This document shows, one piece after another, positions 44,029-53,948 of a DNA stretch of 64,000 nt; positions within the stretch are counted from its first letter, which is position 1; each line of letters begins with the position of its first letter. This DNA is from Hyphomicrobiales bacterium (GTDB taxonomy: Bacteria > Pseudomonadota > Alphaproteobacteria > Rhizobiales > Methyloligellaceae). The position numbers were made by a program, and so were the translations under genes. The stretch spans positions 26,429-90,428 of the forward strand of contig JAJFHP010000001.1 of assembly GCA_021775555.1 (NCBI GenBank), written 5' to 3'. The notes beneath the pieces are model-generated. The model was not told the origin of the DNA and ran no database searches. It saw nothing but the letters and a program-made list of their open reading frames with translations.

Positions 44029-44652
44029 TTATTGCCGAGGTACAGTATGCCCGGTGCTGCTCAATTTTGCCACCCTTACACCATTCTCAAGACTGGATTT
44101 CTGGTCCGGATTGGTCGTGGCTGGCGGCGGTGTGGTTTCTTCCTGCTTGTTGATACCAGGAATAGCGGATGCCGGGTCTTCAGGCAGCAGGGACACGATG
44201 CCAGCACCTGTTTGTTTCAGAATGGGCAGGGATCGGGCGTCTCTGATCCATTGCGGCTGGGTGTCTTCGGGCACCAGCCAGGTGAAGAACAGATACGCGA
44301 TCACCACGAGAACGAGGCCACGGGCAAGACCGAACACAAATCCGAGCGTGCGGTCGAGTGCGCCAATGCGGCTGTCGAGAACGCCGTCGGAAATCCGCAC
44401 GGTAATCAATGAGACGATAATCAGGACGACAAGGAAAATGCTGCCTGCGAGGGCTGCGTCCGCAAGCAGGGCCGGTTCGATATAAACGCGCGCCTGGGCC
44501 TGGTATTTGGGGAAGAGGTATAATGTGGCCAGCGCAGCAACGGCCCAGGACAGAATGGAAAGTACTTCCCGCGTCAGACCGCGCAGCATGGCCAGGAAGC
44601 CTGAGATGAGCATGATTGCGGCGAGGATGATATCGAGCCAGGAAAACGGCAT
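44029..44652 (-). CDS. cvpA: CvpA-family membrane protein
   Basis: A 207-residue protein with four membrane segments in the first 125 residues and a polar C-terminal tail. The N-terminal D-I-I-L-A-A-I-M-L-I-S-G-F-x-A-x-x-R-G-L-T-R-E-V is the CvpA signature. CvpA is linked to colicin V export and to envelope stress tolerance, and precedes purF in many Gram-negative bacteria, as it does here. AGGA lies eight bases upstream of the ATG. A plausible promoter is at 44697-44726. Confidence 0.92.
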   Translation of the reverse strand: MPFSWLDIILAAIMLISGFLAMLRGLTREVLSILSWAVAALATLYLFPKYQAQARVYIEPALLADAALAGSIFLVVLIIVSLITVRISDGVLDSRIGALDRTLGFVFGLARGLVLVVIAYLFFTWLVPEDTQPQWIRDARSLPILKQTGAGIVSLLPEDPASAIPGINKQEETTPPPATTNPDQKSSLENGVRVAKLSSTGHTVPRQ

Positions 44653-44696
44653 ATGCAGTGTCCTTTCGGAAGGCAGAACTCTAACACGATTCCACT

Positions 44697-44726
44697 GTAT
44701 TAGGCGGTAGTGCAGTGTGAACGCAA
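44697..44726 (-). promoter_or_regulatory. Putative promoter of cvpA-purF
   Basis: On the minus strand TTGCGT and TAATAC are separated by 18 bases, about 45 bases upstream of the cvpA ATG. A fair match to the sigma-70 consensus; by eye only. Confidence 0.4.
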
Positions 44727-44781
44727 CAGGCTCTTAAGCGGAACTCACGGCGAACTCAAGCACCTATTGAGTCTTGTCCTC

Positions 44782-46155
44782 TTACATATCCCCTGTCGGG
44801 GGAAAATTAGCAGTCAATTCCGAGAGATGGGCAATTGGCTCAAGTCGCAATCCCGTCTCTTCCGCATCCGAACCAAGCTTGGCCGGAACGGCGGCTGCCG
44901 TGAAGCCCAATTTCTCCGCCTCCTTCAGTCTGGCCGCCATATGCCCGACAGGGCGGATGGCGCCTGAGAGGCTCACTTCGCCGAAATAAATGTTGCCCAC
45001 AGGCAGCGCAACACCGGAAAAAGACGAAATGAGGGCAGCGGCGGCCGCCAGATCAGCAGCCGGGTCAGTAATTTTCAAGCCTCCGGCTACATTCAGGTAA
45101 ACGTCGTAGGTTCCCAGTTGCAGACCGCAACGGGTGTGGAGGACAGCCAGCACCATGGCGAGGCGGCTCGAATCCCAGCCCACGACCGCGCGCCGTGGAG
45201 TGCCAAGTGGTGATGGGGCGACCAGAGCCTGGATTTCAACCAGAACGGGTCTCGTGCCCTCCATACCTGCAAAAACAGCGGCGCCAGGAGAAACATTGTC
45301 CCGCTCGCCGAGAAACAACTCAGACGGGTTGGCAACTTCGCGCAGGCCATCGCCGCGCATCTCGAAAACACCGATTTCGTCACTCGGACCAAAGCGGTTT
45401 TTTACAGCACGCAGTATGCGGTATTGATGCGCGCCATCACCTTCGAAATAGAGCACGGTGTCGACCATATGCTCCACCACCTTGGGCCCGGCAATCTGCC
45501 CATCCTTGGTCACGTGCCCCACCAGAACCAGAGTTGCGCCTGAGCGTTTTGCATATCGCACAAGAGACTGGGCGCATGCGCGAACCTGGGAAACGGTTCC
45601 AGGAGCGGATTCAAGCGATTCGGACCACAGGGTTTGGATCGAATCGATGATCACCAGATCAGGGGTTTTCTCGCTTTCACCTAGTGTTTTGAGGATATGG
45701 GCCAGGCCTGTTTCCGCCCCAAGACCAACAGGGGCAGAGGCAACTCCCAGACGCTCCGCCCTCAGCCGCACCTGTGCAGTGGCTTCTTCGCCGCTAAAAT
45801 ACACAGCCGTATGTCCTGCATTGGCCAACTCAGCAGCGGCCTGCAATAGAAGGGTTGATTTCCCGATACCCGGATCGCCGCCCACAAGGATAGCAGAACC
45901 AGGCACGAGTCCGCCGCCCACCACGCGGTCAAGTTCTGCCAGCCCGCTGGATATGCGTGGTGCATCGGGAATTTCAGCATTGAGCGTTTGCAGGGCAACC
46001 ACCTTGCCGTCACTGGAAGGTTTACCGGGTCCGCGCTCACCAGTGACCTCCTCAATGAGCGTGTTCCAGGCTTCGCAACCTGGGCATTTACCAGCCCATT
46101 GCGCAGTGCTGGAGCCGCATTCCTGGCAGACATAGGCTGTTGTGGTTTTCGCCAT
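44782..46155 (-). CDS. radA: DNA repair protein RadA (Sms)
   Basis: A 457-residue RecA-like helicase that promotes branch migration in recombination. The N-terminal zinc finger C-Q-E-C-G-x(n)-C-P-G-C, the Walker A G-G-D-P-G-I-G-K-S-T, the RadA-specific K-N-R-F-G-P-S-D-E and a Lon-like C-terminal domain are all present. The ATG at 46155 overlaps the alr stop by one base (TGATG); the longer GTG at 46158 is not needed. Confidence 0.97.
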   Translation of the reverse strand: MAKTTTAYVCQECGSSTAQWAGKCPGCEAWNTLIEEVTGERGPGKPSSDGKVVALQTLNAEIPDAPRISSGLAELDRVVGGGLVPGSAILVGGDPGIGKSTLLLQAAAELANAGHTAVYFSGEEATAQVRLRAERLGVASAPVGLGAETGLAHILKTLGESEKTPDLVIIDSIQTLWSESLESAPGTVSQVRACAQSLVRYAKRSGATLVLVGHVTKDGQIAGPKVVEHMVDTVLYFEGDGAHQYRILRAVKNRFGPSDEIGVFEMRGDGLREVANPSELFLGERDNVSPGAAVFAGMEGTRPVLVEIQALVAPSPLGTPRRAVVGWDSSRLAMVLAVLHTRCGLQLGTYDVYLNVAGGLKITDPAADLAAAAALISSFSGVALPVGNIYFGEVSLSGAIRPVGHMAARLKEAEKLGFTAAAVPAKLGSDAEETGLRLEPIAHLSELTANFPPTGDM

Positions 46156-47300
46156 CACGCTGTTCCGGTGTCAGAGTCGATGTAAATTCGCTGGGCGCGG
46201 TGTCCAAGGCTTGTTAGCACCTCGTAGCCGATGGTTCCGGCCTGAATGGCGAGATCATCGACGCTTGCGTGCTCGCCCAGTATTTCGACCCAGCTTCCGC
46301 GTTCTGCAAGGCCAGGAGGTAAATCTGTCACATCGAGTGTTATCAAATCCATGGAAATACGACCCAGTACGGGTGCGCTGTGACCTTCGATGAAACCGTT
46401 GAGACCAGGCTTACCGTCGCGCGCTCCCAGACAGCGGAATATGCCGTCCGCATAGCCAAGCGACAAGGTGGCTATTCTTGTTTGCCGGGTCAGGATTCGC
46501 TCTGCGCCGTAGCCAACGGCTTCGCCTGCTGGCGCTTCGTGAATTTGGGTAATGCGGGCATGCAGCTGAACAATTGGGTCGAGAGCGGGCTGGCCATTGA
46601 CGGCACGTCCGCCGTATAGCGCAAAGCCTGGTCGCGTGAGATCGAAGTGATACCGCTCCCCGAGGAAAATACCGGCGGAATTGGCCAGTGATGCCGGGCA
46701 GGGGGGGAACTTTGCGCGCATACCCTCAAACGCCTTCAACTGCTTCTCATTCATCGGGTTTTCTTGCTCATCCCCGCAGGCCAGATGGCTCATGAGCAGA
46801 ACCGGTGTGAAGGATTTGAGAATATCTGGAGAATTGATGAGGATTTCTACCTCGCTGACCGGCAATCCGAGCCGGTTCATACCCGTGTCCAGCTGGATTG
46901 CGGCTGGCAGGGAGTTTCTCTGATCTTTACAGAATGCCGCCCAGTCTTTCACTTCTGCCAAGCTGGAGAGGACCGGCCTGATGCGTGCTTCGGCAAATTC
47001 GGGGCCGCTGCCAGCGAAAAAACCATCGAGCACGTAAATGGCTGCATCGGGCGCCGATTCCCTGACGGTTAGTGCTTCGGCCAAGGTGGCGACAAAAAAA
47101 GTTTTGCAATCCTCTTTCGATAAAGCGCGAACGGCATGTTCAGCGTCGATACCATAGGCATTGGCTTTGATTACGGCGGCGCATTCGGCGCTCTTGGACC
47201 GGTCTCTCAAGGCGCGATAATTCGTTCGCAGGGCGCCGAGATCGATGGTCAAAACTGATGTTGCGGTGGGATTTGCGATTTTGTGAAGGGCGGAAGGCAT
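46155..47300 (-). CDS. alr: Alanine racemase
   Basis: A 381-residue PLP enzyme that makes D-alanine for peptidoglycan. The PLP lysine in A-V-I-K-A-N-A-Y-G and the catalytic tyrosine region A-V-G-Y-G-A are intact, as is G-R-I-S-M-D-L. It lies 18 bases after dnaB and overlaps radA by one base, a common dnaB-alr-radA block. Confidence 0.95.
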   Translation of the reverse strand: MPSALHKIANPTATSVLTIDLGALRTNYRALRDRSKSAECAAVIKANAYGIDAEHAVRALSKEDCKTFFVATLAEALTVRESAPDAAIYVLDGFFAGSGPEFAEARIRPVLSSLAEVKDWAAFCKDQRNSLPAAIQLDTGMNRLGLPVSEVEILINSPDILKSFTPVLLMSHLACGDEQENPMNEKQLKAFEGMRAKFPPCPASLANSAGIFLGERYHFDLTRPGFALYGGRAVNGQPALDPIVQLHARITQIHEAPAGEAVGYGAERILTRQTRIATLSLGYADGIFRCLGARDGKPGLNGFIEGHSAPVLGRISMDLITLDVTDLPPGLAERGSWVEILGEHASVDDLAIQAGTIGYEVLTSLGHRAQRIYIDSDTGTA

Positions 47301-47318
47301 TGTCGGGCAGCTATGCGC

Positions 47319-48821
47319 TTATTCCATGCGTTCTGGCAAATGATTTGCAGCCACATAGTCGCTGAACCGGGTGACATCGGCCTGGAATTGCATCCGGACC
47401 GTACCCGTTGGACCATGGCGCTGTTTTGCGATGATCGCTTCTGCAAGACCTTCAACAGCTTCCATTTCCGTCATCCACTCCAAATGTTCAGCCGTACCTT
47501 CGCGCGGCTGGCGGCGCTCTACGTAATATTCCTCGCGGAACACGAACATGACAACATCCGCATCCTGTTCAATCGAGCCCGATTCACGCAAATCGGACAG
47601 CTGGGGCCGCTTGTCCTCTCGATTTTCCACTTGGCGTGAAAGTTGCGACAGGGCGACGATTGGCACATTGAGTTCTTTTGCCAGCGCTTTAAGCCGAGTC
47701 GTGATTTCGGTGATTTCCTGCACGCGGTTCTCAGATGCCCTGCGCGAAGAACCAGACAGCAATTGCAAATAATCGACGATTATAAGCCCAAGGCCTTTTT
47801 GGCGTTTAAGGCGGCGCGCCCGCGCAGACAGCTGGGCGACGGATATGCCGCCGGTCTGGTCGATATAGAGGGGTAGGGATTGAAGATTTTGCGATGCATC
47901 AACAAGTCGGTCGAACTCATCCTTGCCGATCTTGCCACGGCGGATGTGTTCAGAAGGAATTTCGGATTGTTCGGAAATTATACGAGTTGCCAGCTGTTCC
48001 GATGACATTTCCAGAGAAAAGAAGCCTACAACGGCGCCGCTTACCACTTCATCGCTGCCATCGGGCTTGCGCTCGGTCTTGTAGGCACGGGCAACGTGAT
48101 AGGCGATATTGGTCGCAAGCGCCGTTTTGCCCATGGAGGGACGTCCTGCAATGATCAAAAGGTCAGAGGGCTGCAACCCGCCCATTTTCTGGTCCAGGTC
48201 TTTAAATCCCGTGGCGATGCCACTTAGCCCCCCGTCGCGGCGATAGGCGTTGGCTGCCATGTCGATGGCATCGGTAAGGGCGGACGTGAATGGCTCGAAC
48301 CCGGACCCGTATTTACCGGTTTCGGCAAGTTCGAACAGGCGTTGTTCGGTGTCCTCGATCTGGATTGCGGGTGGGGCCTCGACAGGTGAATCATAGGCCA
48401 GGTTGACCATGTCCTCGCCGATCAGAATAAGATCGCGGCGGATGGCGAGATCGTAAACCGTGCGCCCATAGTCTTCCGCATTGATGATTGTGGTCGCGTT
48501 ACCCGCCAGCCGTCCCAGATATTGCGGCACCGTCAAATCAGAACTCAGTGGCTCTTCATGTTCAAAAAAGGTTTTGAGTGTGATGGGCGATGCGCGTTTG
48601 CCCACGGAGATGAGTTTCACCTCGGCTTCATAGACGCGGCCATGCAACGGATCGAAAAAATGTTCTGCCTTGAGGAAGCTTGATACCTTGTCGCATGCAT
48701 CATTGTTCACCAGGATCGCGCCAAGCAACGCCTGTTCCGCTTCAATGTTATGCGGCGCGGCGCGGAAGGGAACATTCTCCTCGTCTACGAGGGTGGTCAC
48801 ATTTGTCTGGGCAGTTTCCAT
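47319..48821 (-). CDS. dnaB: Replicative DNA helicase DnaB
   Basis: A 500-residue hexameric helicase. The N-terminal domain starts P-H-N-I-E-A-E-Q-A-L-L-G-A-I-L, and the RecA-like domain contains Walker A A-G-R-P-S-M-G-K-T-A, Walker B I-I-V-D-Y-L-Q-L and the D-L-R-E-S-G-S-I-E-Q-D-A-D arginine-finger region. No intein is present. It is followed closely by alr and radA. Confidence 0.98.
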   Translation of the reverse strand: METAQTNVTTLVDEENVPFRAAPHNIEAEQALLGAILVNNDACDKVSSFLKAEHFFDPLHGRVYEAEVKLISVGKRASPITLKTFFEHEEPLSSDLTVPQYLGRLAGNATTIINAEDYGRTVYDLAIRRDLILIGEDMVNLAYDSPVEAPPAIQIEDTEQRLFELAETGKYGSGFEPFTSALTDAIDMAANAYRRDGGLSGIATGFKDLDQKMGGLQPSDLLIIAGRPSMGKTALATNIAYHVARAYKTERKPDGSDEVVSGAVVGFFSLEMSSEQLATRIISEQSEIPSEHIRRGKIGKDEFDRLVDASQNLQSLPLYIDQTGGISVAQLSARARRLKRQKGLGLIIVDYLQLLSGSSRRASENRVQEITEITTRLKALAKELNVPIVALSQLSRQVENREDKRPQLSDLRESGSIEQDADVVMFVFREEYYVERRQPREGTAEHLEWMTEMEAVEGLAEAIIAKQRHGPTGTVRMQFQADVTRFSDYVAANHLPERME

Positions 48822-48962
48822 GTTCTGGACAATACGCCCAAAAATGATTCGCGAAACGTCAAAGCAGGAATGACGGCAAGAAAACGTCTAATTATCGGCG
48901 GGTCTGTGTATTACGGGAATTCATTGCCGAGTGAGCTTGCGTGCAGGCTCCGAATCGGAAGC

Positions 48963-49006
48963 AAAAAAATGTGCGTGCCGGCCGCCGAATTGTGCGCCCG
49001 GCACGC
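48963..49006 (-). terminator. Rho-independent terminator after rplI
   Basis: On the minus strand the stem GCGTGCCGG / CCGGCACGC (9 pairs, 16-base loop) is followed by ACA and seven T. It lies 25 bases after the rplI stop codon and separates the ribosomal operon from dnaB. Confidence 0.85.
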
Positions 49007-49031
49007 TGATAATTTCCTGATTGCGGAATAC

Positions 49032-49721
49032 TTATGACTGGTCGTCTTCCTTTTCCGCTTCATCAGTTTCCGCAGTTGCCTCAACATCTTCGTCTTTGGA
49101 AGCGGAACCAGCTTCAGCCTCGTTGCTATCGGCATCTTCAGCTTCGAGAGTCTCCTCGGCCTGCTTGGCGAGGTCTTCATCTTCGAACACTTCCTCAACG
49201 GCGATGGTTTCTTCTTCGGGCTCATCGTTGTCCTGCGCGGATACATCCTCGCCTCGTGCCTGCCGCTTGGCTTCTTCTTCCGTACGCGCCACGTTGACAT
49301 TGACTGAAACGATCACTTCAGGGTGAAGCGATACATGCAGCGGGTGTACCCCAAGCAGCTTGATAGGTTTGTCGAGCTGAATCTGGTTGCGAGAAACCGA
49401 AAATCCGGCCTCGGTGATGATGTCGGCGATATCACGCGTTGAAACGGAGCCATAAAGCTGACCCGTGTCGCCGGCTTGCCGGATGGCAATGAAAATCTGG
49501 TCGTTCAGCTTGCCAGACACGCTTTCTGCCTCGCTCTTGAGCTCCAGGTTTCGGGTTTCAAGAGTTGCACGATCATTTTCGAAGCGTTCCTTGTTGGCCT
49601 CGGTCGCGCGCAGCGCCTTGCCCTGCGGCAACAGGTAATTGCGGGCAAACCCGTCCTTGACCATGACGGTATCGCCCATCTGTCCGAGCTTTCCGATCCG
49701 CTCAAGCAAAATGACTTGCAT
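49032..49721 (-). CDS. rplI: 50S ribosomal protein L9 with long acidic C-terminal extension
   Basis: A 229-residue L9 from the ATG at 49721 ([13 protein letters not shown]). The canonical L9 body ends at about residue 150 ([11 protein letters not shown]); bacterial L9 is usually near 150 residues. The remaining 75-80 residues are almost all Glu, Asp and Ala (for example [15 protein letters not shown]). The frame extends further upstream to 49769, but the L9 N-terminus fixes the start. It is the last gene of the rpsF-rpsR-DUF2232-rplI operon and is followed by a strong terminator. Confidence 0.95.
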   Translation of the reverse strand: MQVILLERIGKLGQMGDTVMVKDGFARNYLLPQGKALRATEANKERFENDRATLETRNLELKSEAESVSGKLNDQIFIAIRQAGDTGQLYGSVSTRDIADIITEAGFSVSRNQIQLDKPIKLLGVHPLHVSLHPEVIVSVNVNVARTEEEAKRQARGEDVSAQDNDEPEEETIAVEEVFEDEDLAKQAEETLEAEDADSNEAEAGSASKDEDVEATAETDEAEKEDDQS

Positions 49722-49765
49722 TGGTTTTCTCCATTCAAGTTTTCGTTGTTGGTGTCGTCTGTCTT

Positions 49766-50752
49766 TCAATCATTGTCCGGTGGTGGAGTGGGGCCTGTGC
49801 CCAGTGCCCGTTCCCTGAGTTTGAAAATGGGTTCGCCAATGCCGACAATGGCCACGACGAGCGCAACCCAGCCGAACAGGAAAATCCCCATGTAAAGTAA
49901 TCCCAGGAAGAGAAATCTGAGTGGTGTTTTGCGTGCCATGGCATGCATCACGACAAGGCCAAGCAACACATAGGCCACGAGGAATGCACCCGCAAATCCT
50001 GTCGCTATTATGCCGGGAATGCCGGGTGTGAATGTGCCTAGAAGAGAGGCCACGAAGCCAAGCGCGAGGCTGCTTGGATAATTCATCATTGTGAGATCAG
50101 GCCAGGGTCTGATTAAACGCCCGGAAACGGCGGAAATTCTGGCGGCGGTCCACATGTTCAGTAGCATGACCCCGAACCAGACTATGGCCGAGGCGGCAGG
50201 AAGCGCCCGGATCAGCAATTCGATAACCGGGGCAATCTTTTCCTTGTCCAGCCCCTTTGGCATCCCTTCGGGCAGTTGGTTGAGGAAGGTCTTGTCCAAG
50301 ATTTCCTGCAGGTTGGCCCGGTAGGTTTCAACATCCATACCGAAAAGCGGTACACTCAATGCAGCAACTCCACCTGCCATCAATGCGGTCCACGCAACAA
50401 TGTGTCCTGGCGGATACCATTCCATTGCGCCACTGGTCGATTGTGCCGCACCCTCGGCTTCTTCTGCAGGGCGGGCGAGCAATGCAAGGTGGCATAAAAT
50501 GGCGATGGGCAGTCCTAGGGTGAGAAAATATCCGACACCAGCCAGCGGTGTCAGGAGCACAGAGGTGAGACCAGCGCCTGTGAGTGCGGCAATAAATCCA
50601 ACCTGTGTTCCCCAGCCGAGCCCGGCCAGAAAACCTGGCAGTGCCGTAATATAGAAGAGCGCCATCGCCAGTGCCGAACCGGTCATGGTCGAGGCAAAAA
50701 GAACGGCGGAGACGAGCCCCGCGCCAATGCCTATGAGGATCGGTGAATTCAT
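49766..50752 (-). CDS. DUF2232 (YybS-like) integral membrane protein
   Basis: A 328-residue polytopic membrane protein with about eight hydrophobic segments, including [11 protein letters not shown] and [14 protein letters not shown]. The DUF2232/YybS family sits between rpsR and rplI in many alphaproteobacteria; its function is unknown. The C-terminus is short and cytoplasmic with a Pro-rich end. It is separated from rpsR by 99 bases and from rplI by 44. Confidence 0.85.
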   Translation of the reverse strand: MNSPILIGIGAGLVSAVLFASTMTGSALAMALFYITALPGFLAGLGWGTQVGFIAALTGAGLTSVLLTPLAGVGYFLTLGLPIAILCHLALLARPAEEAEGAAQSTSGAMEWYPPGHIVAWTALMAGGVAALSVPLFGMDVETYRANLQEILDKTFLNQLPEGMPKGLDKEKIAPVIELLIRALPAASAIVWFGVMLLNMWTAARISAVSGRLIRPWPDLTMMNYPSSLALGFVASLLGTFTPGIPGIIATGFAGAFLVAYVLLGLVVMHAMARKTPLRFLFLGLLYMGIFLFGWVALVVAIVGIGEPIFKLRERALGTGPTPPPDND

Positions 50753-50851
50753 GCCTTTAGCTGTCCCGCCTTATAACAAGTGCGGTTAGAGGCGGAAATT
50801 TCGGCTCCACCCCAACCAGTCGGTATTATGCGCTTTGCTCCGGTTCTGACC

Positions 50852-51091
50852 CTACTTGATCAGGTAGGGTATGAGACCAAGGAAGCGGGCGCGTTTAATG
50901 GCTTTGGCCAATTCTCTTTGTTTCTTTGCCGAAACGGCCGTGATCCGGCTCGGAACGATCTTGCCGCGCTCGGAAATATAGCGTTGCAGCAACCTGACGT
51001 CTTTATGATCAATTTTCGGCGAGGAATCGCTCGAGAACGGGCATGTTTTGCGCCTGCGATAAAAAGGCTGGCGTCCAGAAGAAGGGGCCAT
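50852..51091 (-). CDS. rpsR: 30S ribosomal protein S18
   Basis: A 79-residue small-subunit protein. [26 protein letters not shown] and K-K-Q-R-E-L-A-x-A-I-K-R-A-R are the complete S18 signature. S18 binds next to S6 in the 30S platform; its gene starts five bases after rpsF. Confidence 0.98.
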   Translation of the reverse strand: MAPSSGRQPFYRRRKTCPFSSDSSPKIDHKDVRLLQRYISERGKIVPSRITAVSAKKQRELAKAIKRARFLGLIPYLIK

Positions 51092-51096
51092 ACTGG

Positions 51097-51624
51097 TTAT
51101 TCCTCATCCTTGGGCGTGTCAGCCTTGTCTGCATCGGCCTCAGTGGCCTCGGGCGCAGGGGCGTCGGCGCTTTGTTCTGTTGGTTCGGCAGCCGCAGCTG
51201 GCGCCACTTCAGCTCTTGGTCTGTCGGGACGCGGACCGCGATCACGGTCACCGCGCGGGCCACGGTCACGATCGCCGCGCCCACCACGACGGTCGTCACG
51301 GTCACCGCGTTTCATCATGGCTGAGGGGCCTGCGTCCAGCTCATCCAACCGCAGTGTGAGAAAGCGGATGACGTCTGTCGAGATGCCCATTTGTCGTTCC
51401 ATCTCGGATACAGCTGCATGGGGCGCATCGATGTTTATGAGTGCGAAATGCGCCTTGCGGTTCTTCTTGATCTTATAGGCAAGGTTTTTGATGCCCCAAT
51501 ATTCGGATTTCTCAATCGCGCCGCCATTGTCCTTGATGATGGACTGATAGGACTCGACAAGCGCCTCGAATTGCTGTGCGGAAATATCCTGGCGACCGAG
51601 GAATATGTGTTCGTAAAGCGGCAT
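51097..51624 (-). CDS. rpsF: 30S ribosomal protein S6 with charged C-terminal extension
   Basis: A 175-residue S6. Residues 1-95 match S6 ([26 protein letters not shown]). After that comes an Arg/Asp/Gly-rich tract ([14 protein letters not shown]) and an Ala/Glu/Asp tail. E. coli S6 has a variable glutamate tail added by RimK; the present tail is encoded and much longer. Imperfect short DNA repeats underlie the RGD tract (about 51230-51310). It heads the operon and is divergent from fabD. Confidence 0.96.
   Translation of the reverse strand: MPLYEHIFLGRQDISAQQFEALVESYQSIIKDNGGAIEKSEYWGIKNLAYKIKKNRKAHFALINIDAPHAAVSEMERQMGISTDVIRFLTLRLDELDAGPSAMMKRGDRDDRRGGRGDRDRGPRGDRDRGPRPDRPRAEVAPAAAAEPTEQSADAPAPEATEADADKADTPKDEE
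51228..51313. repeat. Imperfect short tandem repeats in the rpsF tail
   Basis: Repeated units similar to CGCGATCACGGTCACCGCG run through the part of rpsF coding for the RGD-rich tail. They probably explain how the low-complexity extension expanded. Confidence 0.55.
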
Positions 51625-52000
51625 GGAATGCAGCCTTTCCCTAGTAATTGCGTCATGCGGCCCGGCGCTTAGCCTCTTTGAGCCCTATAAGTTCAGGAAA
51701 GGCTCAAAAATTGACCCGAAAGAGCGGAAACACGGGAAGACTTCAAGTTAAATGCTAAAGTCTGCCGTTCAGCCTCCAGCCGGGGCCTGTGATGGAGCGC
51801 ACTTATACGTGTTTGGAGGGCCTTTGCAACTGTTAAAGCTGCCTTGGGAAGCCGAAGAACTGCTAGCCAAATGCGCCGCGGGGGCTTGCCGGACCATGCG
51901 ATGCTTGACACACACAGGTGAAACGGTGTCTTTGGCGCGAAATTCGCACCGCCATTTGGCAGAATTGAAACTCCAGCAAATAGCGATCCGGTGTGTCGAA
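51625..52000. other. Divergent promoter region between rpsF and fabD
   Basis: No gene is supported. On the rpsF side an inverted pair TTGAGCC / GGCTCAA (about 51700-51729) may form a leader hairpin. On the fabD side a good -35-like TTGACA lies at 51905-51910 without a clear -10. The plus-strand frame reaching 51752 is an upstream extension of fabD without similarity to it. Confidence 0.5.
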
Positions 52001-52951
52001 ATGACAGTTGCATTCACATTCCCAGGGCAGGGAAGTCAGCAAGTCGGTATGGGTACCGATCTCGCGAAAGATTATGAAACCGCGCGCCGCGTGTTCGACG
52101 AAGTTGATGAAGCGCTTGGACAAAACCTGTCGCAGATTATCCGGGAGGGACCGGAAGATCAGCTGACCCTGACGGAAAATACCCAGCCTGCACTTATGGC
52201 AGTTTCTGTCGCAGCCGCGCGTATCCTGGAAGTGGACAAAGGAATTTCCCTGAAAGAAAAGGTCAAATTCGTGGCCGGTCATTCTCTGGGTGAATATTCG
52301 GCCCTGACTGTGGCAGGATCTCTCAAACTGGCCGATACAGCGCGCCTGCTGAAAATCCGCGGCAAATCCATGCAAGCTGCCGTGCCGGTGGGAGAGGGGG
52401 CTATGGCTGCCCTTCTGGGGCTTGACCTTCCTGAGGCACAGAAACTCGCTGAAGCCGCGGCAGCTGGCGATGTTTGTCAGGCTGCCAATGACAATGCGCC
52501 AGGACAGGTTGTCGTGTCGGGATCCAAAGCGGCGGTAGATCGCGCGGTTGAAATGGCATCTGACTATGGCGCGCGCCGGGCGGTCCTGCTGCCTGTCAGT
52601 GCGCCTTTTCATTGCACACTGATGCAGCCTGCAGCCGATGCGATGGCTGAGGCGCTGGCGGAAGTGGATATATCGGCACCGGCGGTTCCGCTCATTGCCA
52701 ATGTCGTGGCTGGTGAAATCACTGACCCTGAAGAAATTCGCCAACGCCTGGTGGAGCAGGTCACGGGCGTCGTGAGGTGGCGGGAATCCGTCATGTATAT
52801 GGCCAGTGAAGGTGTCACCACCATGTATGAAATTGGTGCAGGGCGGGTGCTGACAGGCTTGGCACGGCGGATCGAGAGGTCCCTGGGAGCGACATCGGTT
52901 GGGACGCCTGACGAGATTGATGCGACCGCACAAGCGCTCGCGGCGAATTAA
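52001..52951 (+). CDS. fabD: Malonyl-CoA:ACP transacylase
   Basis: A 316-residue enzyme from the ATG at 52001 (M-T-V-A-F-T-F-P-G-Q-G-S-Q). The nucleophile Ser lies in G-H-S-L-G-E-Y-S-A, the catalytic His in A-P-F-H-C. It loads malonate onto ACP to begin fatty-acid elongation. The reading frame extends to 51752, but FabD proteins begin at the G-Q-G-S-Q strand. It heads the fabD-fabG-acpP-fabF operon. Confidence 0.97.
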   Translation: MTVAFTFPGQGSQQVGMGTDLAKDYETARRVFDEVDEALGQNLSQIIREGPEDQLTLTENTQPALMAVSVAAARILEVDKGISLKEKVKFVAGHSLGEYSALTVAGSLKLADTARLLKIRGKSMQAAVPVGEGAMAALLGLDLPEAQKLAEAAAAGDVCQAANDNAPGQVVVSGSKAAVDRAVEMASDYGARRAVLLPVSAPFHCTLMQPAADAMAEALAEVDISAPAVPLIANVVAGEITDPEEIRQRLVEQVTGVVRWRESVMYMASEGVTTMYEIGAGRVLTGLARRIERSLGATSVGTPDEIDATAQALAAN

Positions 52952-52971
52952 GCTTTTAAGGAGCGGGAGCC

Positions 52972-53709
52972 ATGTTTGATTTAACAGGAAAAGGTGCGCT
53001 GATCACAGGTGCGAGCGGAGGTATCGGGGCAGCCATTGCCCGCGATCTGCACCGATCAGGGGCCACGGTTGCAATTTCCGGAACCCGCGAGGAACGGCTG
53101 AAAGAGCTTGCTGATGAGCTAGGGGAGCGCGTTCATGTGCTGCCTTGCAATCTGAGCGACCGCGAAGCGGTTTCAAAACTTGCCGGGGATGCGGATGAGG
53201 CAGTCGGCCAACTGGACATTCTGGTGAACAATGCTGGCATTACACGCGATAATCTGTTCATGCGCATGACCGACGAAGAATGGGATGATGTGATCGCGAT
53301 CAATCTGACCTCCGTGTTCACTCTCATTCGCGGTGCCCTGCGAGGCATGATGCGCCGCCGCTACGGCCGGGTGGTGAACATCGCGTCCATCAGCGGTATG
53401 ATAGGTAATCCAGGCCAGCCGAACTATTCCGCCTCCAAGGCCGGGCTGATCGGTATGACCAAATCACTGGCCCGCGAAGTTGCAACGCGAGGAATAACCG
53501 CGAATTGCATTGCGCCTGGTTTCATTGAAACGCCGATGACGGCGTCATTGAACGAGAAACAGATGGAAGCCATCGCCAACGCCATTCCTACAAGCATTTT
53601 TGGCAAGCCGGAGGATGTTTCCGCGGCCGTGATATATCTGGCAAGTGATGAAGCTGGCTATGTAACGGGCCATACAGTTCACGTAAATGGCGGCATGGTG
53701 ATGGTTTAG
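52972..53709 (+). CDS. fabG: 3-oxoacyl-ACP reductase
   Basis: A 245-residue SDR enzyme. T-G-A-S-G-G-I-G cofactor motif, N-N-A-G-I-T-R-D-N-L-F-M-R-M and the catalytic S-I-S-G...Y-S-A-S-K-A are typical FabG. The final G-H-T-V-H-V-N-G-G-M confirms it. It reduces 3-ketoacyl-ACP with NADPH. AAGGAG lies about 10 bases upstream of the ATG. Confidence 0.97.
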   Translation: MFDLTGKGALITGASGGIGAAIARDLHRSGATVAISGTREERLKELADELGERVHVLPCNLSDREAVSKLAGDADEAVGQLDILVNNAGITRDNLFMRMTDEEWDDVIAINLTSVFTLIRGALRGMMRRRYGRVVNIASISGMIGNPGQPNYSASKAGLIGMTKSLAREVATRGITANCIAPGFIETPMTASLNEKQMEAIANAIPTSIFGKPEDVSAAVIYLASDEAGYVTGHTVHVNGGMVMV

Positions 53710-53948
53710 ATTGACGAACGGTTCCGGGGCTTTGTTCTGGCTGGGTTGGGCTGCATATCGGTGTTCTGGTCAACCAGAATAAAGTGTGTTACGAAGCGGC
53801 CATTCTTTGGGCAAAAACAGACAGCCGCCCTTCCAAATCCCGGACAACCAACCGCTTGTCATAGAGCCGGAATTGGAGTATCGCAGCTTGCATATGATGC
53901 GGGAGGCGGTAAGACGGGAGTTGAGAACGATTATGGTGAGGCAAGAAG

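Noticed and set aside
51625..51740. S6:S18-binding regulatory RNA in the rpsF leader
   Set aside because: A hairpin can be drawn, but the characteristic bulged CCG arrangement could not be placed with confidence.
51752..52000. N-terminal extension of FabD
   Set aside because: FabD proteins begin at the G-Q-G-S-Q strand; the extension has no similarity and covers the promoter region.
51863..52933. 356-codon minus-strand frame opposite fabD
   Set aside because: Shadow of the certain fabD gene; His/Arg/Cys-rich with no recognisable motif.
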